A stretch of 64,000 nt of DNA from Hymenobacter metallilatus (GTDB lineage: Bacteria > Bacteroidota > Bacteroidia > Cytophagales > Hymenobacteraceae). Positions 61,614 to 64,000 of the stretch are shown piece after piece (within the stretch, counting starts at the first letter, position 1; every line of letters starts with the position of its first letter). A program made the translations under genes and the position numbers. The stretch is taken from the NCBI RefSeq assembly GCF_003944705.1, contig NZ_RWIS01000001.1:434001-498000 (forward strand). The letters run 5' to 3'. The notes beneath the pieces are model-generated. The model was given only the letters and a program-made list of their open reading frames with translations. It was not told where the DNA came from and did not search any database.

Positions 61614-62781
61614 CGCCCCCGCCGACAAACCCCGCAGCAAGCACGCTCAGTTGGCCCGCCCCCATATGGGGGAATTCGGCCGCCACGAGCTAGCCATTCT
61701 GGGCGCACCCTGCGGCCGCATCAAGGAGCTGGCGGCCCGCCTGACGCCGCTGCTGGCCGATACCCTGCGCGTAGCCTACATAGACGCCGACCACGCTGCC
61801 GGCAACGACGCAGCCCAGGGTGGCAGCGGCGGCCAGGACGCCATCCTGCAGGCCGGTGCCACCGCCGAGCTGACCGACAAAATCACCTTCACCCGACTCG
61901 ACGTGAAGCGGCCCCTCGACCGGTTCAGCCAGCCCGAGCTGCTGCAGCACCAGAACCTGGTGCTGGCGAACGGCAACCATTTCCGGGCCGCCCGGCAGCT
62001 GGTGATTCTGGACCCTGCCAAGCCCGTGGAAAAGAAGCTGGACCGCCTCACCAACGTGCGGGCCCTGCTGCTGCCCGAAGGCGTGACGGAGGTACCCACT
62101 TACTTGCAGGCGCATTTGGGTGAAGCCAAGGTGCCGATGCTGCCGCTGCATGATACCTCCTCCATTGCCCAACTGATTCTGGACGAATGGCACCAAGCCG
62201 CGCCGCTGCTGCGGGGCCTGGTGCTGGCTGGGGGCCGCAGCCAGCGTATGGGGCAGGACAAAGGCAAACTGCAGTACCACGGCCAGGAGCAGCGCGCCTA
62301 CGCCGCCGAGTTGCTGGCCCCCTTCTGCCAAGACGTACACGTATCCTGCCGCCCCGACCAGGTGGTGGAGCTGGAATACGCCGGCCTGCGCCCCCTGCCC
62401 GACACCTTCGCCGATCTGGGTCCGCTCAGCGGCATCCTCTCGGCCCTGCGCCTCGACCCCAACGCCGCCTGGCTGGTAGTGGCCTGCGACCTGCCGTTTC
62501 TGTCCGAAACCACCCTGGCCCACCTCGTGCAGCACCGCCAACCGGCCCGACTGGCCACGGCCTTCCAAAGCCCCTCAACCGAGTGGCCCGAGCCGCTGAT
62601 TACCATCTGGGAGCCGGCCAGCTACCCGCAACTGCTACGCTTCCTGAGCCTGGGCTACAGCTGCCCCCGCAAAACCCTCATCAATTCTGACGTAGCTGTG
62701 CTACCCGCCCCCGCTCCCCAGGAGCTGCGCAACGTGAACACGCCCGAGGAAGCCGCGCAGGTACGACAGGAGCTGGAGTAG
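61603..62781 (+). CDS. MobB-like/MobA fusion (molybdenum cofactor guanylyltransferase)
   Basis: A 392-residue fusion. Residues 1-200 resemble MobB in order (LAILGAPCGRIKEL in the P-loop position, VAYIDADHAAGNDA and GGQDAILQAGATAEL for the GKDS...AGA part), but the usual GxxGxGKT P-loop is replaced by GAPCGRIKE, so nucleotide binding in this half is doubtful. Residues 205-392 are MobA with LAGGRSQRMGQDKG, DLGPLSGILSAL and VACDLPFL, which attaches GMP to the cofactor. The start overlaps moaC. The stop TAG (62779-62781) lies inside the palindrome that follows. Confidence 0.85.
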   Translation: MPDNAPADKPRSKHAQLARPHMGEFGRHELAILGAPCGRIKELAARLTPLLADTLRVAYIDADHAAGNDAAQGGSGGQDAILQAGATAELTDKITFTRLDVKRPLDRFSQPELLQHQNLVLANGNHFRAARQLVILDPAKPVEKKLDRLTNVRALLLPEGVTEVPTYLQAHLGEAKVPMLPLHDTSSIAQLILDEWHQAAPLLRGLVLAGGRSQRMGQDKGKLQYHGQEQRAYAAELLAPFCQDVHVSCRPDQVVELEYAGLRPLPDTFADLGPLSGILSALRLDPNAAWLVVACDLPFLSETTLAHLVQHRQPARLATAFQSPSTEWPEPLITIWEPASYPQLLRFLSLGYSCPRKTLINSDVAVLPAPAPQELRNVNTPEEAAQVRQELE

Positions 62782-62888
62782 CACGCAGCTCCGCTTCGCG
62801 CACGAGCAGAGCGAGTGGCAGGCGTGTAGTGCGCCATTCGCGAGGATACTCGCCTGCGGCTCGTGCGCAAAGCCAAGCTGCGCGCTAC
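62778..62888. repeat. Palindrome between convergent mobA and moaE stops
   Basis: Outer arms GTAGCACGCAGCT (62778-62790) and 62876-62888 match at 12 of 13 positions; a second stem GCGCACGAGC (62798-62807) pairs perfectly with 62859-62868. It starts one base before the mobA stop TAG and ends one base before the moaE stop, filling the spacer. Confidence 0.88.
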
Positions 62889-62889
62889 T

Positions 62890-63309
62890 TTACGGGTGGG
62901 CGGCTACCCACACGTCGCCGTCCTCGTAAAACTCCTTTTTCCAGATAGTGACTACCTGTTTCAGGGTGTCAATGATGTACTGGCAGGCGGCAAAGCTCTC
63001 GGCCCGGTGCGGGGTCGAAACGGCCACCACCACCGCCACGTCGCCGATGTGCAGGGTGCCTTTGCGGTGTACCACAGTTACGCGCTGCAGCATGGGCCAC
63101 TGCTCGGTGGCCTGCTCGGCTACTTTGCGCAGCTGGTGCAGGGCCATGCTGTCGTAGGCCTCGTACTCCAGGCGCACCACGGCGCGGCCGGTGCTCCGGT
63201 TACGCACCGTCCCGATAAACGTATTAATGGCTCCGGCCCCGTCGGCCTCCACGCTTTGCAGGGCGGCCATTACGTCGATGGGCTGGTCGGTGAGGTCGAT
63301 GTGAATCAA
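62890..63309 (-). CDS. moaE: Molybdopterin synthase catalytic subunit MoaE
   Basis: A 139-residue subunit that adds sulphur from MoaD to the precursor. Signature blocks: GAINTFIGTVRNRS, VEHxxxx-like LEYEAYDSMAL, VVHRKGTLHIGD, VVAVSTPHR and IWKKEFYEDG (catalytic Lys). The family start MIHIxLTDQPID matches a TTG at 63309; an ATG at 63348 would add 13 residues, coded from inside the palindrome at 63343. The TTG is preferred. Convergent with mobA. Confidence 0.9.
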   Translation of the reverse strand: MIHIDLTDQPIDVMAALQSVEADGAGAINTFIGTVRNRSTGRAVVRLEYEAYDSMALHQLRKVAEQATEQWPMLQRVTVVHRKGTLHIGDVAVVVAVSTPHRAESFAACQYIIDTLKQVVTIWKKEFYEDGDVWVAAHP

Positions 63310-63342
63310 GGAAAGGAAGGAGAGGAAGTGAGGAGAAAAGAA

Positions 63343-63428
63343 CGTCATGCTGAGCGCAGTCGAAGCATCTCTACCGCAAATCGTGAGGACGAAGCGGTAG
63401 AGATGCTTCGACTGCGCTCAGCATGACG
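63343..63428. repeat. Perfect 35-base inverted repeat (GTCATGCTGAGCGC family)
   Basis: Arms 63343-63377 and 63394-63428 are perfectly complementary over 35 bases around a 16-base loop. The left end includes the possible moaE ATG; a moaD-side array of three heptamers (63450-63470) abuts the moaD stop codon. Confidence 0.95.
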
Positions 63429-63473
63429 GGCGGTAATGTTTGAAGACTGATAACAGGCAACAGGCAACTGAAA

Positions 63474-63716
63474 TTACCCGCCGCTTACGGGCGGAATCAG
63501 GGCTATTTCGTCGCGCTCCTGCAGTAGGGTGTCATCAGCGGCGTACTCGTTGTTGACGGCTACGGCTAGGCTGCTGAGGCGGGCCAGCTCGGGGTAGCGG
63601 ACGTGCAGCTCCCGCAGCAGCCCTCCAGCCGACTGGCCCTGCGGAGCGGCTACTTCCAGCGTGGGCTGCCCCACGATTTCGCGGGCAATGCCAAACAAAG
63701 CAATTTTCAGATTCAT
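63474..63716 (-). CDS. moaD: Molybdopterin synthase sulphur carrier MoaD
   Basis: An 80-residue ubiquitin-like protein. The start MNLKIALFGIAREIVG and the end IALIPPVSGG (terminal Gly-Gly to be thiocarboxylated) define MoaD. It lies upstream of moaE on the same strand, separated by the 35-base palindrome. Confidence 0.94.
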   Translation of the reverse strand: MNLKIALFGIAREIVGQPTLEVAAPQGQSAGGLLRELHVRYPELARLSSLAVAVNNEYAADDTLLQERDEIALIPPVSGG

Positions 63717-63891
63717 TGGTTATCTAGTAGTTCTCGTTCAGGAAAAGGCGCCGGACCGGACAGGCGAGCTGTAAGATCGGGCACCGGCCGCCAACCAGCG
63801 GCGGGCCGTAGCAGTTTACCCGAACGGAAAAGCCTGATTTACGTTGTTTGTTTGGTTGCGCTGGCGCTGCCGTTATTTCGTCCTGTTGTTT

Positions 63892-64000
63892 ATGCCCGTT
63901 GCCGTACCCTCCGTCCTGTTCGATAACCACGGCCGCCCCCTGGAATACCTCCGGCTGGCCGTTACGGACCGCTGCAACCTGCGCTGCTTTTACTGTATGC
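63892..64000 (+). CDS. moaA: GTP 3',8-cyclase MoaA (N-terminus, cut by window end)
   Basis: The first 36 residues are visible: [19 protein letters not shown] then NLRCFYCM, the radical-SAM CxxxCxxC cluster typical of MoaA. The rest lies beyond the window. It starts molybdopterin synthesis from GTP. Start ATG at 63892; divergent from moaD. Confidence 0.93.
   Translation, partial: MPVAVPSVLFDNHGRPLEYLRLAVTDRCNLRCFYCM

Noticed and set aside
63717..63891. Molybdenum cofactor riboswitch before moaA
   Set aside because: The spacer has a GC-rich stem but I could not find the conserved Moco RNA core; only 175 bases are present.

Overview
The window looks like chromosomal core DNA from a Bacteroidota of the Cytophagales, most probably Hymenobacter or a close relative. 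The basis is high GC content with GC-rich third codon positions, type IX secretion C-terminal domains, SusG-like lipoproteins, TonB C-terminal domain proteins, Bacteroidetes-type -7 boxes (TAnnTTTG), and protein sequences that read like this lineage. I found no phage, IS, CRISPR array, rRNA or tRNA. I ran no database search; family names come from motifs I can read.

Layout. 1-4170: an amino-acid permease cut by the left edge, a cation diffusion facilitator, a GH1-like glycosidase and a single-HKD PLD-like protein. 4333-9434: a PA14/ricin T9SS cargo protein, a DNA alkyl-cysteine methyltransferase, an esterase, a TPR protein and an outer-membrane barrel. 9593-18209: an M4 metalloprotease with T9SS tail, three enzymes of general metabolism, an M20 amidohydrolase, a sphingomyelin-synthase-like PAP2 protein, an SDR and a PhyH dioxygenase. 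18437-21846: a WG-repeat protein, then a tight four-gene TonB-domain operon in which two proteins carry a cytoplasmic four-cysteine domain. 21928-29551: class I HMG-CoA reductase with an extra N-terminal domain, homogentisate dioxygenase, a transglutaminase-like protein and an S41 protease. 29971-35995: ruvX-def, a phospholipase C-like protein, small membrane proteins and a patatin-barrel fusion. 36287-45745, all minus strand: pullulanase, hydrolase, second GH1-like protein, GMC oxidoreductase with its small subunit, an SDR with a histone-H1-like tail, and a PA14-OmpA protein. 45952-51768: a 43-residue protein, a SAM-I riboswitch, metH and metF (methionine/one-carbon unit). 52048-59525: envelope proteins, amidase, OFA-type MFS carrier with a 47-residue partner, and a GH13 amylase. 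59533-64000: molybdenum cofactor synthesis genes moeA, moaC, mobB-like/mobA fusion, moaE, moaD and the start of moaA.

The most unusual signal is between the genes. Many spacers are filled, often exactly from stop codon to next start or stop codon, by inverted repeats. One class is made of tandem 7-, 8- or 9-base words with the complementary words in the opposite arm (14111-14341, 17311-17398, 42741-42844, 43434-43514, 51200-51294). A word array of this type also sits in frame inside metH (48304-48338). A second class is long near-perfect palindromes (4213-4290, 27736-27830, 40855-40930, 50101-50203, 60854-61046, 62778-62888, 63343-63428). They differ in sequence but share architecture and placement, and are the best candidate here for an undescribed element family.
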